A DNA stretch of 64,000 bases from NCBI GenBank assembly GCA_021773175.1, contig JAJFKO010000024.1, positions 42,196-106,195 on the forward strand, written 5' to 3'. Source of the stretch: Gammaproteobacteria bacterium. Its GTDB lineage: Bacteria > Pseudomonadota > Gammaproteobacteria > JAJFKO01. This document shows, piece by piece, positions 39,120 through 48,761 of this stretch. Each line of letters begins with the position of its first letter. Positions within the stretch are counted from its first letter, which is position 1. Under the pieces are notes generated by a model, which saw only the letters and a program-made list of their open reading frames with translations, had not been told where the DNA came from and searched no databases. Made by a program: the position numbers and the translations under genes.

Positions 39120-39248
39120 GTTTTCCAGTTTTATACAAGCTCTTTTTTGCCTTATTGAACGTTTAAATCTTGCCAATAGTGTAGGCTATTACCTGCGTTT
39201 TAAACGTTCAATAGAACAAAAATCGCCGTGTCTAATTCCTGGAAAACC
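39119..39248. repeat. Nested inverted-repeat element 3' of the GDSL autotransporter gene
   Basis: Outer arms GGTTTTCCAG (39119-39128) and CTGGAAAACC (39239-39248) are exact; inner arms TATTGAACGTTTAAA (39153-39167) and its complement (39199-39213) are exact. The centre AAATC-TTGCC-AATAG-TGTAGG-CTATT-ACCTGC-GTTTT nearly repeats the core of the element at 24628-24788. The left arm starts on the last base of the lipase stop codon. Confidence 0.88.
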
Positions 39249-39298
39249 CAACTTCCTAGAAGATATCCGATAGGATAAATAGAAAATCAGTCCTATAT

Positions 39299-39328
39299 AA
39301 CGAGCCGTAATCAACATTGCGGCTCGTT
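39299..39328 (-). terminator. Hairpin overlapping the stop of the M50-type gene
   Basis: AACGAGCCG (39299-39307) pairs exactly with CGGCTCGTT (39320-39328), and two further A-T pairs extend the stem. It includes the stop codon of the protease gene. On the minus strand it is followed by ATATAGG rather than a U-run, so it may act as a weak terminator or as a 3'-end stabiliser. Confidence 0.5.
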
Positions 39329-39983
39329 ACACGCCGAGAATTAATGCTAATAATCTTAAAAACCACACCACAACCGGACCAATAATAAATGCTAATGCTC
39401 CAGTTGCCAGTAATAGTAGAATAATCCAAAAACCAAATGGTTCAATTTTATCGTAATAATAGCTTGCCTTGCCGCGCAATAATCCTGAAACAACACGCCC
39501 CCCATCTAATGGTGGCAATGGAATTAAATTTAAGACCATTAAAACTAAGTTAATAATGACACCAGCTTGTCCCATTAAGGCAATCCCTAAAGCAATTTTG
39601 GAGACATTGGGATCTAAAATGATGCCAAGCTTCATCACTAATCCCCAGAGTATTGCCATAATTAAATTCGCAAAAGGACCAGCAATCGCGACAAAAATCA
39701 TATCACGCTTAGGATGTTTTAAGTTACGCCACGTTACCGGCACAGGCTTAGCCCATCCAAAAATGAAACCACCTAACCATAACAATATTGCAGGAATTAA
39801 CAGTGTTCCAATCGGGTCAATATGCTTAATCGGATTCAGTGTTAATCGTCCTAGCATTTTCGCTGTTGGATCTCCGAGTTTATACGCCACCCAGCCATGT
39901 GCCACTTCATGCACAGTAATTGCGAAAATAACCGGTAATATCCAAATCGCGACTTTTTGTATAATCGATAAATGTGGCATCAT
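39327..39983 (-). CDS. Site-2 protease family (M50) membrane protein
   Basis: 218 residues with about five to six membrane helices. The zinc motif HEVAHG is at residues 25-30 and the second motif NLIPLPPLDGGRV lies near residue 155, both inside helices. These are intramembrane zinc metalloproteases of the short SREBP-type group with no PDZ domain; targets are unknown. It follows ornithine aminotransferase by 15 bases and may be co-transcribed. Confidence 0.9.
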   Translation of the reverse strand: MMPHLSIIQKVAIWILPVIFAITVHEVAHGWVAYKLGDPTAKMLGRLTLNPIKHIDPIGTLLIPAILLWLGGFIFGWAKPVPVTWRNLKHPKRDMIFVAIAGPFANLIMAILWGLVMKLGIILDPNVSKIALGIALMGQAGVIINLVLMVLNLIPLPPLDGGRVVSGLLRGKASYYYDKIEPFGFWIILLLLATGALAFIIGPVVVWFLRLLALILGV

Positions 39984-39998
39984 AATTAAAAAAGCCTT

Positions 39999-41198
39999 TT
40001 AAAATTCTTCGCGCAATACAGTTCGTAATGCTTGTAAAGTTGTATCGAGTTGTTCGCGAGTAATAATTAATGGTGGCGCCAATCGCACGACAGTCGCATG
40101 CGTTTCTTTACTTAATACACCATGCTCCATCAGGCGCAAACAAACATCACGTGCGGCCGCTTTCAGTGGATCAATCTCAATACCGACAAACAAACCTTTA
40201 CCACGAACATCTTTAATGAGTGGACTATCAATTTTTTGTATTTCTGCCATGAAATAATCACCAAGCTTTGCTGAGTTTTCTGCTAATTTTTCATCAACGA
40301 TAGCATTTAGCGCAGCTAAAGCCACCGCCGCAGATAAAGGATTACCACCAAATGTACTACCATGATCGCCAGGCGTTAATACTTGCATGGCTTCTTCATT
40401 CGCTAAAAACAAAGACACCGGCAACATACCACCACCTAAAGCTTTACCTAAGATTAAACCATCAGGAACAATATTATCATGTTGGAAAGTAAATAGTTTT
40501 CCAGTTCGCCCTAAGCCCACTTGAATTTCATCACAGATCAGCATGACATTATGCTTTTTACAAATCTCAGCACACTTTGTTAAATAGCCTGCTGGCGGCA
40601 TAATGATTCCTGCTTCACCCTGAATTGGTTCAACTAAAAATGCAGCTGTGTTTGGTGTGATGGCTTGTTCAAGTGCGGCAGCATCTCCAAATGGAATACT
40701 CTTAAATCCTGCAGGAAACGGTCCAAAACCATCTTGATATTGTGGCTCTGTTGACATACCAACAATCGCAATTGTACGGCCGTGAAAATTGTTTTCACAG
40801 ACAATAATTTCCGCTTGATTGTCAGCAACACCTTTCACTTTGTATGCCCATTTACGCGCAACTTTAATCGCTGTTTCGACGCCTTCTGCACCGGTGTTCA
40901 TGGGGCAAGCCCGTTCTAAACCTGATAACTCACAAGCACGTTGCAAGAAAGCGCCAAGTTTATCGGTATAATATGCTCGTGAAACAATGGCTAATTTTTC
41001 AGCTTGCTGAGTTAATGCAGCAACGATTTTTGGGTGACAATGGCCTAAACTTACTGCGGAATAAGCACTCATCATATCAAGGTAACGCTTACCTTCAGCA
41101 TCCCAAACATAAACGCCATCCCCTTTAGTTAAAACAACGGGTAATGGTAAATAAGTATGAGCTCCATACTGATTCTCGAGAGCAATAGTATCCTGCAT
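39999..41198 (-). CDS. rocD: Ornithine aminotransferase
   Basis: 399 residues, class III PLP aminotransferase. MNTGAEGVETAIKVARKWAY, ENNFHGRTIAIVGMSTE, CDEIQVGLGRTGKLF and the Schiff-base Lys in DGLILGKALGGGMLP match ornithine-oxo-acid transaminases. It turns ornithine and 2-oxoglutarate into glutamate-5-semialdehyde and glutamate. It is 26 bases downstream of arginase, so the pair drains arginine to glutamate. The length and context favour RocD over ArgD. Confidence 0.94.
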   Translation of the reverse strand: MQDTIALENQYGAHTYLPLPVVLTKGDGVYVWDAEGKRYLDMMSAYSAVSLGHCHPKIVAALTQQAEKLAIVSRAYYTDKLGAFLQRACELSGLERACPMNTGAEGVETAIKVARKWAYKVKGVADNQAEIIVCENNFHGRTIAIVGMSTEPQYQDGFGPFPAGFKSIPFGDAAALEQAITPNTAAFLVEPIQGEAGIIMPPAGYLTKCAEICKKHNVMLICDEIQVGLGRTGKLFTFQHDNIVPDGLILGKALGGGMLPVSLFLANEEAMQVLTPGDHGSTFGGNPLSAAVALAALNAIVDEKLAENSAKLGDYFMAEIQKIDSPLIKDVRGKGLFVGIEIDPLKAAARDVCLRLMEHGVLSKETHATVVRLAPPLIITREQLDTTLQALRTVLREEF

Positions 41199-41224
41199 AA
41201 TTACTTCCTTATTTCTTTGATTAA

Positions 41225-42121
41225 TTAATCTAAATAGAGCGCATGAATAAGCGCATACACCATCTCTTGCGTTCTATTTTCTATATCATGGTGTGGATTA
41301 TATTCGGTAATTTCAGCCGCTAGTAAACGCGGGTCATTACATATTACCTTCAATGCTTGGCAAAGCTCATAACCATTGATCCCACCTGCCACTGGCGTAC
41401 CCACTCCAGGCGCGCAGTCAGGATCAAGTCCATCAAGATCAATGGTAATACCATAACCTAGTGTATTTTTGCTAACAATTTGTTGGGCTTCTTGCATAAC
41501 AACATCTATACCGCGTTGTTCAATTTCATCCATCATATAAACACGAACATTTAAGTCTTCTAATAATTTAGCTTCACCAGCCTCATAGCTGCGGATCCCC
41601 ATGATCACAACATTTTCAGGCTGCAGTTTTGCCCCAGCTGTCGCAATATTAGTTAATTCGGGATAACCATGTCCAAGCAGAACTGCAAGCGGCATACCAT
41701 GAATTGCACCAGTTTCAGATGTTTCCGGCGTATGACTATCCATATGCGCATCAACCCAGATCAAACCCATCGGCCCGGATTGCCCTTTGCCAGCAAATAC
41801 ACCACTCCAAGTACCAATAGCAGAAGAATGATCACCACCTAAAACCAGCGTTGATTGTTGTTGTTGTAAAGATTGAGTGACAACATTGGCTAAATCAACA
41901 CACATCCGCGCCACTTCTGGTAATATTGGTTCGCCGATCTGGAACGTATCTCGTGCTTTAATGATAGTTTGCCAATCGAGATGTAAGCCTGCTTCAGCCA
42001 AAGAAGAAGAAAGATCAGATTGTTGTAGTGCAAGCGGTCCATCCGCACAGCCGAAATCTTTTGCAGCAATTCCATATGCGGCTCCAATAACCGTTAATGA
42101 TTTGCTCGCTCTCATAAGCAT
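41225..42121 (-). CDS. rocF: Arginase
   Basis: 298 residues. The binuclear manganese ligands are in LGGDHSSAIGTW, WVDAHMDSHTPETS and GITIDLDGLDPDCAPG, with GNIHGMPLA-type sequence (AIHGMPLAVLLGHG) as in arginases. It hydrolyses arginine to ornithine and urea. It heads the minus-strand rocF-rocD pair and is divergent from pcnB. No urease genes are seen, so urea is probably released. Confidence 0.94.
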   Translation of the reverse strand: MLMRASKSLTVIGAAYGIAAKDFGCADGPLALQQSDLSSSLAEAGLHLDWQTIIKARDTFQIGEPILPEVARMCVDLANVVTQSLQQQQSTLVLGGDHSSAIGTWSGVFAGKGQSGPMGLIWVDAHMDSHTPETSETGAIHGMPLAVLLGHGYPELTNIATAGAKLQPENVVIMGIRSYEAGEAKLLEDLNVRVYMMDEIEQRGIDVVMQEAQQIVSKNTLGYGITIDLDGLDPDCAPGVGTPVAGGINGYELCQALKVICNDPRLLAAEITEYNPHHDIENRTQEMVYALIHALYLD

Positions 42122-42201
42122 ATACCCCTAGACGTTCACACAAGAAAGCGGGTATTATACTCGTCGCACGAATATAAGGAAGCAATGGTGCTATTTATGA
42201 A

Positions 42202-42216
42202 GAGGACTAGACAATT
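42202..42216 (+). promoter_or_regulatory. Shine-Dalgarno and AUU start of pcnB
   Basis: GAGGA (42202-42206) is followed by 7 bases and ATT (42214-42216). An in-frame TAG sits at 42208-42210, directly before. There is no ATG, GTG or TTG between this stop and the conserved pcnB core; the first GTG (42340) falls inside the conserved domain. E. coli pcnB is known to start at AUU. Confidence 0.75.
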
Positions 42217-43512
42217 AAAATTATAAAAAGTATCTTTCAAAAAGATCAAAAATATACAAATCAAACGATTGCTAGGGAATATCTAGTTGATGCTAGTAAA
42301 CTGAAAATAAATCGTCGTGATATTAGCAAAAATGCCAAGAAAGTGTTGCGGCGCCTACAGAAATCAGATTTTGAAGCCTATTTAGTCGGCGGTGGAGTCC
42401 GTGATTTACTGCTCGGAAAAAGCCCAAAAGACTTTGATATTGCAACTAATGCCAGACCCAATCAAATTCGCAAATTATTTAAGAACTGCCGACTTATTGG
42501 TAAGCGATTTCGGCTTGCTCATTTATATTTCAAAGACGAATTGATCGAAACTGCTACATTTCGTGCCGATCACAGTAATGCTCAAGAACACGAAGGCAAA
42601 CAACGTAATGGCATGTTAGTAAGAGATAATGTCTATGGTGATCTCGAAGAAGACGTTTGGCGCCGCGATTTTACAGTTAATGCTTTATATTATGATGTCT
42701 TTGCCAATATGATTGTTGATTACTGTAATGGCGTCACCGATATCGAAAATAAATGTTTAAATTGTATTGGTGACCCCAATATTCGCTTTCAAGAAGATCC
42801 GGTGCGTATATTGCGCGCAGTGAGACTAAGTAATAAATTAGATTTAAAAATCGCCGAAAATATAAAACAAGGCATTGTCGAACATAAAAATTTATTAAAT
42901 AATATTGCCGCAGCAAGATTGTTTGAAGAAATGCAAAAGCTCACCAAAGAAGGTTATGCTCATAGTGCTTTTCAACAATTACGTCATTATGATTTATTAA
43001 TGTATTTATGTCCGTCATTAAATAGCTATATAGAAGAGCATCCTGATAGCAATTGCCAGAAACTTGTTGAAGGCGCGTTAATCAATACTGATAGTCGCAT
43101 CAAGATTGGCAAATCCATTACTCCAGCATTTTTATATGCAGTATTTCTTTGGTACCCATTACAAGCGAAAATTCAGCATTATATAGAAAAAGATCAATTA
43201 TCCCCTGCCATGGCATCTCAAGAAGCTGCTGGCGATGTTATTCGTGAGCAAGTCAATCACACTGCGATTCCAAAACGTTTCACACGTCGAATTCGTGATA
43301 TGTGGCATTTACAATATCCATTAACACGTTTAAATCCGAAACGGATTTATCGTACTTTCCAGCATCCCGCTTTTCGTGCCAGTTATGATTTTTTATTATT
43401 GCGCAATGAAGCAGGTGAGGATTTGCAAGAATATGCGGATTGGTGGACTCAATTTCAAAAGGTGAAACCTAAAGCGCAGAAAAGTATGATTGCTGAAATA
43501 CAAAAGCCGTAA
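42214..43512 (+). CDS. pcnB: Poly(A) polymerase I
   Basis: About 432 residues if translation starts at ATT 42214. INRRDISKNAKKVLRRLQ, YLVGGGVRDLLLGKSPKDFDIATN, ATFRADHSNAQEHEG-type loop, RRDFTVNALYYD and FQEDPVRILRAVR are the nucleotidyltransferase head and neck of PcnB, with the catalytic DFD. It adds poly(A) tails that promote RNA decay. A start at GTG 42340 or TTG 42343 would cut off the conserved DIS helix and is unlikely. E. coli pcnB also uses AUU, which keeps its expression low. An intrinsic hairpin overlaps its stop codon. Confidence 0.93.
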   Translation: MKIIKSIFQKDQKYTNQTIAREYLVDASKLKINRRDISKNAKKVLRRLQKSDFEAYLVGGGVRDLLLGKSPKDFDIATNARPNQIRKLFKNCRLIGKRFRLAHLYFKDELIETATFRADHSNAQEHEGKQRNGMLVRDNVYGDLEEDVWRRDFTVNALYYDVFANMIVDYCNGVTDIENKCLNCIGDPNIRFQEDPVRILRAVRLSNKLDLKIAENIKQGIVEHKNLLNNIAAARLFEEMQKLTKEGYAHSAFQQLRHYDLLMYLCPSLNSYIEEHPDSNCQKLVEGALINTDSRIKIGKSITPAFLYAVFLWYPLQAKIQHYIEKDQLSPAMASQEAAGDVIREQVNHTAIPKRFTRRIRDMWHLQYPLTRLNPKRIYRTFQHPAFRASYDFLLLRNEAGEDLQEYADWWTQFQKVKPKAQKSMIAEIQKP

Positions 43513-43529
43513 GATTCATTACGGCTTTT
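43502..43529 (+). terminator. Terminator of pcnB (bidirectional hairpin)
   Basis: AAAAGCCGTAA (43502-43512) pairs exactly with TTACGGCTTTT (43519-43529), loop GATTCA. The left arm contains the pcnB stop codon. T-rich sequence follows on the plus strand and A's precede the stem, so it could also stop the convergent transcript of the gene at 43566. Confidence 0.75.
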
Positions 43530-43565
43530 ATTCTAATTTAACTATTCTATCTTCGCTACTATCTA

Positions 43566-45470
43566 TTATCTTCTAACTCTTTTAGGTGGCGGGGTGCCAT
43601 TTGGCCCTGCGTTCAAAGGATCGACAGGAGTTTCTTGACCTGCAACGATACCATCATGTCCAGAGACATAATAACGACGTTTAAGAGCCGCGGCTCGTTC
43701 AGCAGTTTTTGTTAAATAAACTGATTTCTTAATTACAGCACTACCACCATCACCCAACATTTTTGCAGAAAGACGTTCGCGACGACTAACAGTCGGTAAA
43801 CTTGGCAGAAATGTTAAAAATGTTTTAAGAATTCTGGCAATACTTCCCCAGACAGGACGACGCTCCTGATAGTTTGCTTCTAGCTTCGCTAACTCAACAG
43901 ACAATGTTCTACACACATCTGCAGCCATTTTTTGTTCACCAGAAGATATAGTTCGAGCGCCGACATTTACGGATTGGTTTTCTTGTGCAACAGGCAGCTG
44001 GGCTAATGCCGCTAAAGCTTGTTCGACTCCTGCTAGCAATGACTGATTACGCTCGGCATGTTTGCCGCCTTGCTTTTCATGAGCAAGCTGCTTAAGCTCA
44101 TAAGCACCCAAAAGTTTATACATTGGTAGTTGACGGATTTCTGCAGCATCAGAAGTATAATCCCCTGTTGAGCTAGAAAATAGCATATCATAAAGAAACT
44201 CATCCTTAAGCACACTATCTGGGCACAGCACTCTATCGAACTGTACAGCATTAGCAAAAAATATTTGTACCTGTTGTTGCTTCAGTGAGGTAACATTTCC
44301 TGTTATAAGCCCTGCTTTAAGAAATGCTTCATGTTCTGGCTGCCAAATTTTACTGTACGTCCATACCAAATCAGTCATCGCTTTTGACAGCGCACTAATG
44401 CTATGTCGATAATGCATTTGTTTTTTTGCTAAAGCTCTGACCCCTGGGGGAAGTTTTTCAACACGTTCTCTCACCTTGAGATAAGTAAAATATAATTGTA
44501 GTTGAGCATTGAAATCACTGACTAAATTTTCGAAGTTTAGTTTGCATTGAATAATGTCAGCATCGTCCGCGAGGCTTACTGTTAAGTTATCTCTAAAAAT
44601 AGTAGCCGCTAATTGGTAATCAACTAATTGCGGAATCTGACTGGTATCGCGCATACGTTCTTCAAAAGAAGGGAGCTCAACATCAGGATTGTCTCGTTGC
44701 TGTTGTACAGATTGTAATGCTGTAGTAAATTTACTAGCAAAGGCTTCAAACTGTGTTACTTGAACGGCGAAGGGTGTATTTATTGTTAGCCGAGAAACTT
44801 CATAATACCAACTTGTTGGCGTCGATTCATCACCCTGAATTCGATGTGAAAATCTTCCTGATTTAATGTCTGACATCGCAGCAGTCAATCTATTCAGGCG
44901 AGCAGAAACATCCATAGAAAGTCTATGCGGACATTGAGCTGCCAGTTGTGTTAGCAGAGCACTTTGAGCTTCTGTGTCATCAACAACAAGATAATCTCGC
45001 ATCGCTTGAGATAAAGCAAAAAACATCGCGAAAAGTGAATCTGCTGCAGATTGATCTTCTGTATTGAAGAATGGAGTTTCAGTTTCAACGTCATCAGCTA
45101 ATCCTTTAACTAGAGCATTAAACCTAGCAACAAGATCAGCATACGCGGAGTTTTGTGTAAAAGAATGAGCTCGTCCACCCAGCATATCAGTTTCTTCTCG
45201 GGAAAGTTTTTGCCATGATGGTGCTACACTCGGCATTTCTTTATGAATTCTAGCATCGCGTCTCTGTTTAGATAGCTCATCCCAGTAAACCAAGCCGTGA
45301 CTAACTCTTTCAGGAGAAGCACTACCTGTTTCGTTATTAGGATTGCGAACTGCCGTTAGTAATACTCTAGCAATATTTCGATCTGACGTTAAAAATTCTC
45401 GTGCAGCTCTTTCATGCTCAGTAGCAAACTTTCTTCGCTGTGCCATTAATTCTTGAATATCAGCACTCAT
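43566..45470 (-). CDS. Large orphan protein with basic C-terminal tail
   Basis: 634 residues from the ATG at 45470, chosen because GAGGGG lies 6 bases upstream; a start 33 bases earlier is weaker. No signal peptide or membrane helix is visible; the composition suggests a mostly helical protein. I recognise no domain. The C-terminal 80 residues are basic (RRERLSAK, AAALKRRYY) and the protein ends GTPPPKRVRR, which resembles a classical nuclear-localisation signal. In a host-associated bacterium this could be a secreted effector; that is an inference. It is convergent with pcnB. Confidence 0.75.
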   Translation of the reverse strand: MSADIQELMAQRRKFATEHERAAREFLTSDRNIARVLLTAVRNPNNETGSASPERVSHGLVYWDELSKQRRDARIHKEMPSVAPSWQKLSREETDMLGGRAHSFTQNSAYADLVARFNALVKGLADDVETETPFFNTEDQSAADSLFAMFFALSQAMRDYLVVDDTEAQSALLTQLAAQCPHRLSMDVSARLNRLTAAMSDIKSGRFSHRIQGDESTPTSWYYEVSRLTINTPFAVQVTQFEAFASKFTTALQSVQQQRDNPDVELPSFEERMRDTSQIPQLVDYQLAATIFRDNLTVSLADDADIIQCKLNFENLVSDFNAQLQLYFTYLKVRERVEKLPPGVRALAKKQMHYRHSISALSKAMTDLVWTYSKIWQPEHEAFLKAGLITGNVTSLKQQQVQIFFANAVQFDRVLCPDSVLKDEFLYDMLFSSSTGDYTSDAAEIRQLPMYKLLGAYELKQLAHEKQGGKHAERNQSLLAGVEQALAALAQLPVAQENQSVNVGARTISSGEQKMAADVCRTLSVELAKLEANYQERRPVWGSIARILKTFLTFLPSLPTVSRRERLSAKMLGDGGSAVIKKSVYLTKTAERAAALKRRYYVSGHDGIVAGQETPVDPLNAGPNGTPPPKRVRR

Positions 45471-45701
45471 AATTTTCCCCTCATCAGACATCACTGATTT
45501 CAACTTTAGTAATAACTATCTTAGGGCTATAGATCTAAACCATAAAAACTGTCCAAATCTTATTACAAACGCCAAAAAGTTTCAACATTTGATGCAAAAC
45601 ATTGGCTAAATAGTATGGCATCCATTCGGCAAATCTTTGCTGACAATATTATTCGTCGAGATACCCATTTGGAAAACGCAAGTTGTTGGTATTTTTTATT
45701 A

Positions 45702-48700
45702 TTATACTGTTTCAGGAATGGTCATTGGTTGACTTGATACCTTAAAGAAGATGGCATAAAGAACAGGAATCACAATTAAAGTCAGTACAGTTGCAAACGT
45801 TAAACCAAACATAATCACGACAGCCATACTCACAAAAAAAGCGTCAAACAATAATGGAATCATACCAAGCACTGTCGTCAATGCTGCCAGCGAGACTGGC
45901 CGTAACCGACTCACAGCTGAATCGGCAATAGCTTGTAGCGGTGGTTTACCCTCACGGATCTCTAGATCAATCTGATCAATTAAGACAATGGCATTCTTGA
46001 TTAACATTCCTGATAAACTTAATACCCCTAACAACGCCATGAAACCAAATTCTTGACCTGTCACTAGCAAACCTACCGTCACACCTATCAGTGATAGCGG
46101 CACACACAGCCAAATGATCAGAGGCTGGCGCAAAGCATTAAACAACATAATCACGACGATGATCATCGCTAAAATTCCCATGGGTAACTTCTTGGCAAGT
46201 GCAACTTGGGCATCAACAGAGTCTTCATGTTCACCACCCCATTCCATGCTATAACCAGGCGGTAATTTAAGAGCCAGCATCTTTGGTTCAAGTTCAGAAA
46301 ACAAAACACTGACGAGGCCTGATGCCGGATCGGCTTGAGCGGTAATGGTTCGCTTCTTATTACGACGTTGAATAATATCGTCTTGCCAGGTGGTTTTAAA
46401 ACTTGAAACAATTTGTCCGACCGGTACTGTTCTTTGTAATAATGGACTCCATATTTGCAAGTCTTTTAAACTCGATACCGTTAAACGTTCTCGATCTGGT
46501 TTGCGAGCAATAATCGGAATAATCTTATCACCTTCACGATAAATGCCTACCTCTTTACCACTAAACGCTTCCTCTAAGGCTGTATTGAAATCGGTGCGCG
46601 AGATCCCCGTTGCGCGCGCTTGTTTTTCAGAATATTGCGGCTTAATGACTTTAACGCGATGCCGCCAATTATCACGAATATTTATGGCATTACTATTAGC
46701 ATGCATAATATTTTGCGCTTTCTCTGATAACTCACGTAAAATCTTGGCATTCGGTCCACTAAAGCGTACTTCATATTTCGCATCTTTACCTGGACCCAAA
46801 CGAATCTTTTTAACTTTTGGTTCAGAGTCTGGAAAATACTTAGCGAGATACGTCATAATTTTATCTGCAGTCTGATCAATTTTGTGATAATCCTTCATTT
46901 CAACAATAAACTGACCATAAGCATCATTTGGTGATTCCGGACTATAAACCAGCATAAAACGTTGCGCACCTTCACCAACCACCGTTGTAACTTTGGCAAC
47001 ATCCGGCAATCCCATAATGTACTTTTCAATTTTCTCCATATCTTTACGCGTTGCTCGGATGTCTGTCCCTTGTGCGCGCCAAAAATCAACGAGAAAAACC
47101 GGCGTTGTTGAATTCGGAAAAAAGCTTTGTTTAACAAAACCAAAACCCCAAATAGACGTAATGAGTAATGCCAACATTACTCCAACAGTAAGCCAACGAA
47201 AACGAATACAAACAAGTAATGTTTTTTTATACATATTATAAAATGGTTTATTGTATGGGTTTTTGTCGGCTCCATCTTTCTTCTCTTTCAAAAAGTAGTG
47301 ACATAATAATGGTGTTACCGTAATCGCCAATATCCAACTTAATAATAAAGAAATAAAAATCACATAAAATAATGAGCGTGTATATTCTCCCGTTGAATCT
47401 TGCGATAAACTAATGGGAGCAAAAGCTAAAATACCGACGAGTGTCGCACCAAACAATGGCCAAATTGTTTGAGTAACAACTTCTTTTGCGGCTATCAAGC
47501 TATTCACTCCGCGTTGTACTTTTATGAGAATGCCTTCGGCAACGACAATTGCATTATCAACCAGCATACCCAAAGCGATAACCAATGCGCCTAAAGAAAT
47601 ACGCTCGAGATTAATACCAAAAAAGTACATAAATAGAAATGTACCTAATACTGTTAAAAGCAATACACTGCCGATAATTAAACCACAGCGTATCCCCATA
47701 AAAAATAATAAGATAACGATAACAATTGCAATGGCTTCTAATAAACTAACCAAAAAACCTTTAACAGATTGATCAACGATAGCAGGTTGTTCATAGATAG
47801 GGTTCAGTTGAATACCAACAGGTATAGTCTCTTGTAGACTTTTCACTTTATCAATGACTGCCTCACCAATTTTGACAACATTACCTCCTGAAACAATAGA
47901 AATACCAATGCCTATAGCAGGCTTACCTTTGTAATACATCAACGCTTTCGGTACTTCGATAAAACCGCGTTTAATCGTAGCGATATCATCAAGATGTAAT
48001 AGTTTTTTGGATTTACTACTGTATATTAGAATATTTCCAATAGCTTTTACTGAATCACTCGTTCCTGAAGGAATAATACGAACATATTCATCACCTATAC
48101 GTACACTACCGGTCTGATTAACGAGGTTTTGTGAGGCTAAAGTTTCATAAATTTCTTTCGGTGAGATACCTAGTTGTGCGAGCTTAGCACGAGAGATTTC
48201 GACGAAAATTTGTTGTTGTTGAATACCTGTTATGCTAATTTTAGCGACCCCAGGTACTAACTTTAATTCTTTTTTTAACTGATCAGAAAAATGTTCTAAG
48301 GCTTTGTAACTAAAGCCATCGCCCGTTAATGCGAAATACATCCCATAAACATCGCCATAATCATCATAAACAATTGAAGGCTTAGTCCCTGGCGGTAACT
48401 GTGACTGCACATCAGTAACTTTACGCCGTAATTCATCCCAGATTTGTGGTAAATCAAGTCGTGTATACTTATCTTTAATGACAACAGTAACTTCTGACAT
48501 CCCCGGAATAGAGCGCGAGGTAACTCGCTTTAACTGACCAAGTTGCTGTACTGCATCTTCAATCTTATCAGTGACTTCTTCTTCAACTTCACGCGGTGTT
48601 GCTCCCGGATAGAAAGTATAGATTTTTGCTTCTTTAATTGTATATTCAGGATCTTCAAAACGACCAAGTTGGGTGTAGGCAAAAATTCCGCCACCAAGAA

Positions 48701-48761
48701 AGATAATAATCAGCATCCAGCTAATGACTTTCTTTCTAATAGCGTACTCTGCGATATTCAT
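45702..48761 (-). CDS. RND efflux transporter, inner-membrane pump
   Basis: 1019 residues, AcrB-type plan: a helix at residues 11-30, a periplasmic loop of about 300 residues, five to six helices (about 335-490), a second long periplasmic loop and five final helices. FYPGATPREVEEEVTDKIED, SIPGMSEVTVVIKDKY and LGALVIALGMLVDNAIVVAEG (with the proton-relay Asp region) are typical. It exports drugs or toxic compounds using proton influx. Its start overlaps the adaptor gene by 4 bases. No outer-membrane channel gene is adjacent, so it must use one encoded elsewhere. Confidence 0.93.
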   Translation of the reverse strand: MNIAEYAIRKKVISWMLIIIFLGGGIFAYTQLGRFEDPEYTIKEAKIYTFYPGATPREVEEEVTDKIEDAVQQLGQLKRVTSRSIPGMSEVTVVIKDKYTRLDLPQIWDELRRKVTDVQSQLPPGTKPSIVYDDYGDVYGMYFALTGDGFSYKALEHFSDQLKKELKLVPGVAKISITGIQQQQIFVEISRAKLAQLGISPKEIYETLASQNLVNQTGSVRIGDEYVRIIPSGTSDSVKAIGNILIYSSKSKKLLHLDDIATIKRGFIEVPKALMYYKGKPAIGIGISIVSGGNVVKIGEAVIDKVKSLQETIPVGIQLNPIYEQPAIVDQSVKGFLVSLLEAIAIVIVILLFFMGIRCGLIIGSVLLLTVLGTFLFMYFFGINLERISLGALVIALGMLVDNAIVVAEGILIKVQRGVNSLIAAKEVVTQTIWPLFGATLVGILAFAPISLSQDSTGEYTRSLFYVIFISLLLSWILAITVTPLLCHYFLKEKKDGADKNPYNKPFYNMYKKTLLVCIRFRWLTVGVMLALLITSIWGFGFVKQSFFPNSTTPVFLVDFWRAQGTDIRATRKDMEKIEKYIMGLPDVAKVTTVVGEGAQRFMLVYSPESPNDAYGQFIVEMKDYHKIDQTADKIMTYLAKYFPDSEPKVKKIRLGPGKDAKYEVRFSGPNAKILRELSEKAQNIMHANSNAINIRDNWRHRVKVIKPQYSEKQARATGISRTDFNTALEEAFSGKEVGIYREGDKIIPIIARKPDRERLTVSSLKDLQIWSPLLQRTVPVGQIVSSFKTTWQDDIIQRRNKKRTITAQADPASGLVSVLFSELEPKMLALKLPPGYSMEWGGEHEDSVDAQVALAKKLPMGILAMIIVVIMLFNALRQPLIIWLCVPLSLIGVTVGLLVTGQEFGFMALLGVLSLSGMLIKNAIVLIDQIDLEIREGKPPLQAIADSAVSRLRPVSLAALTTVLGMIPLLFDAFFVSMAVVIMFGLTFATVLTLIVIPVLYAIFFKVSSQPMTIPETV

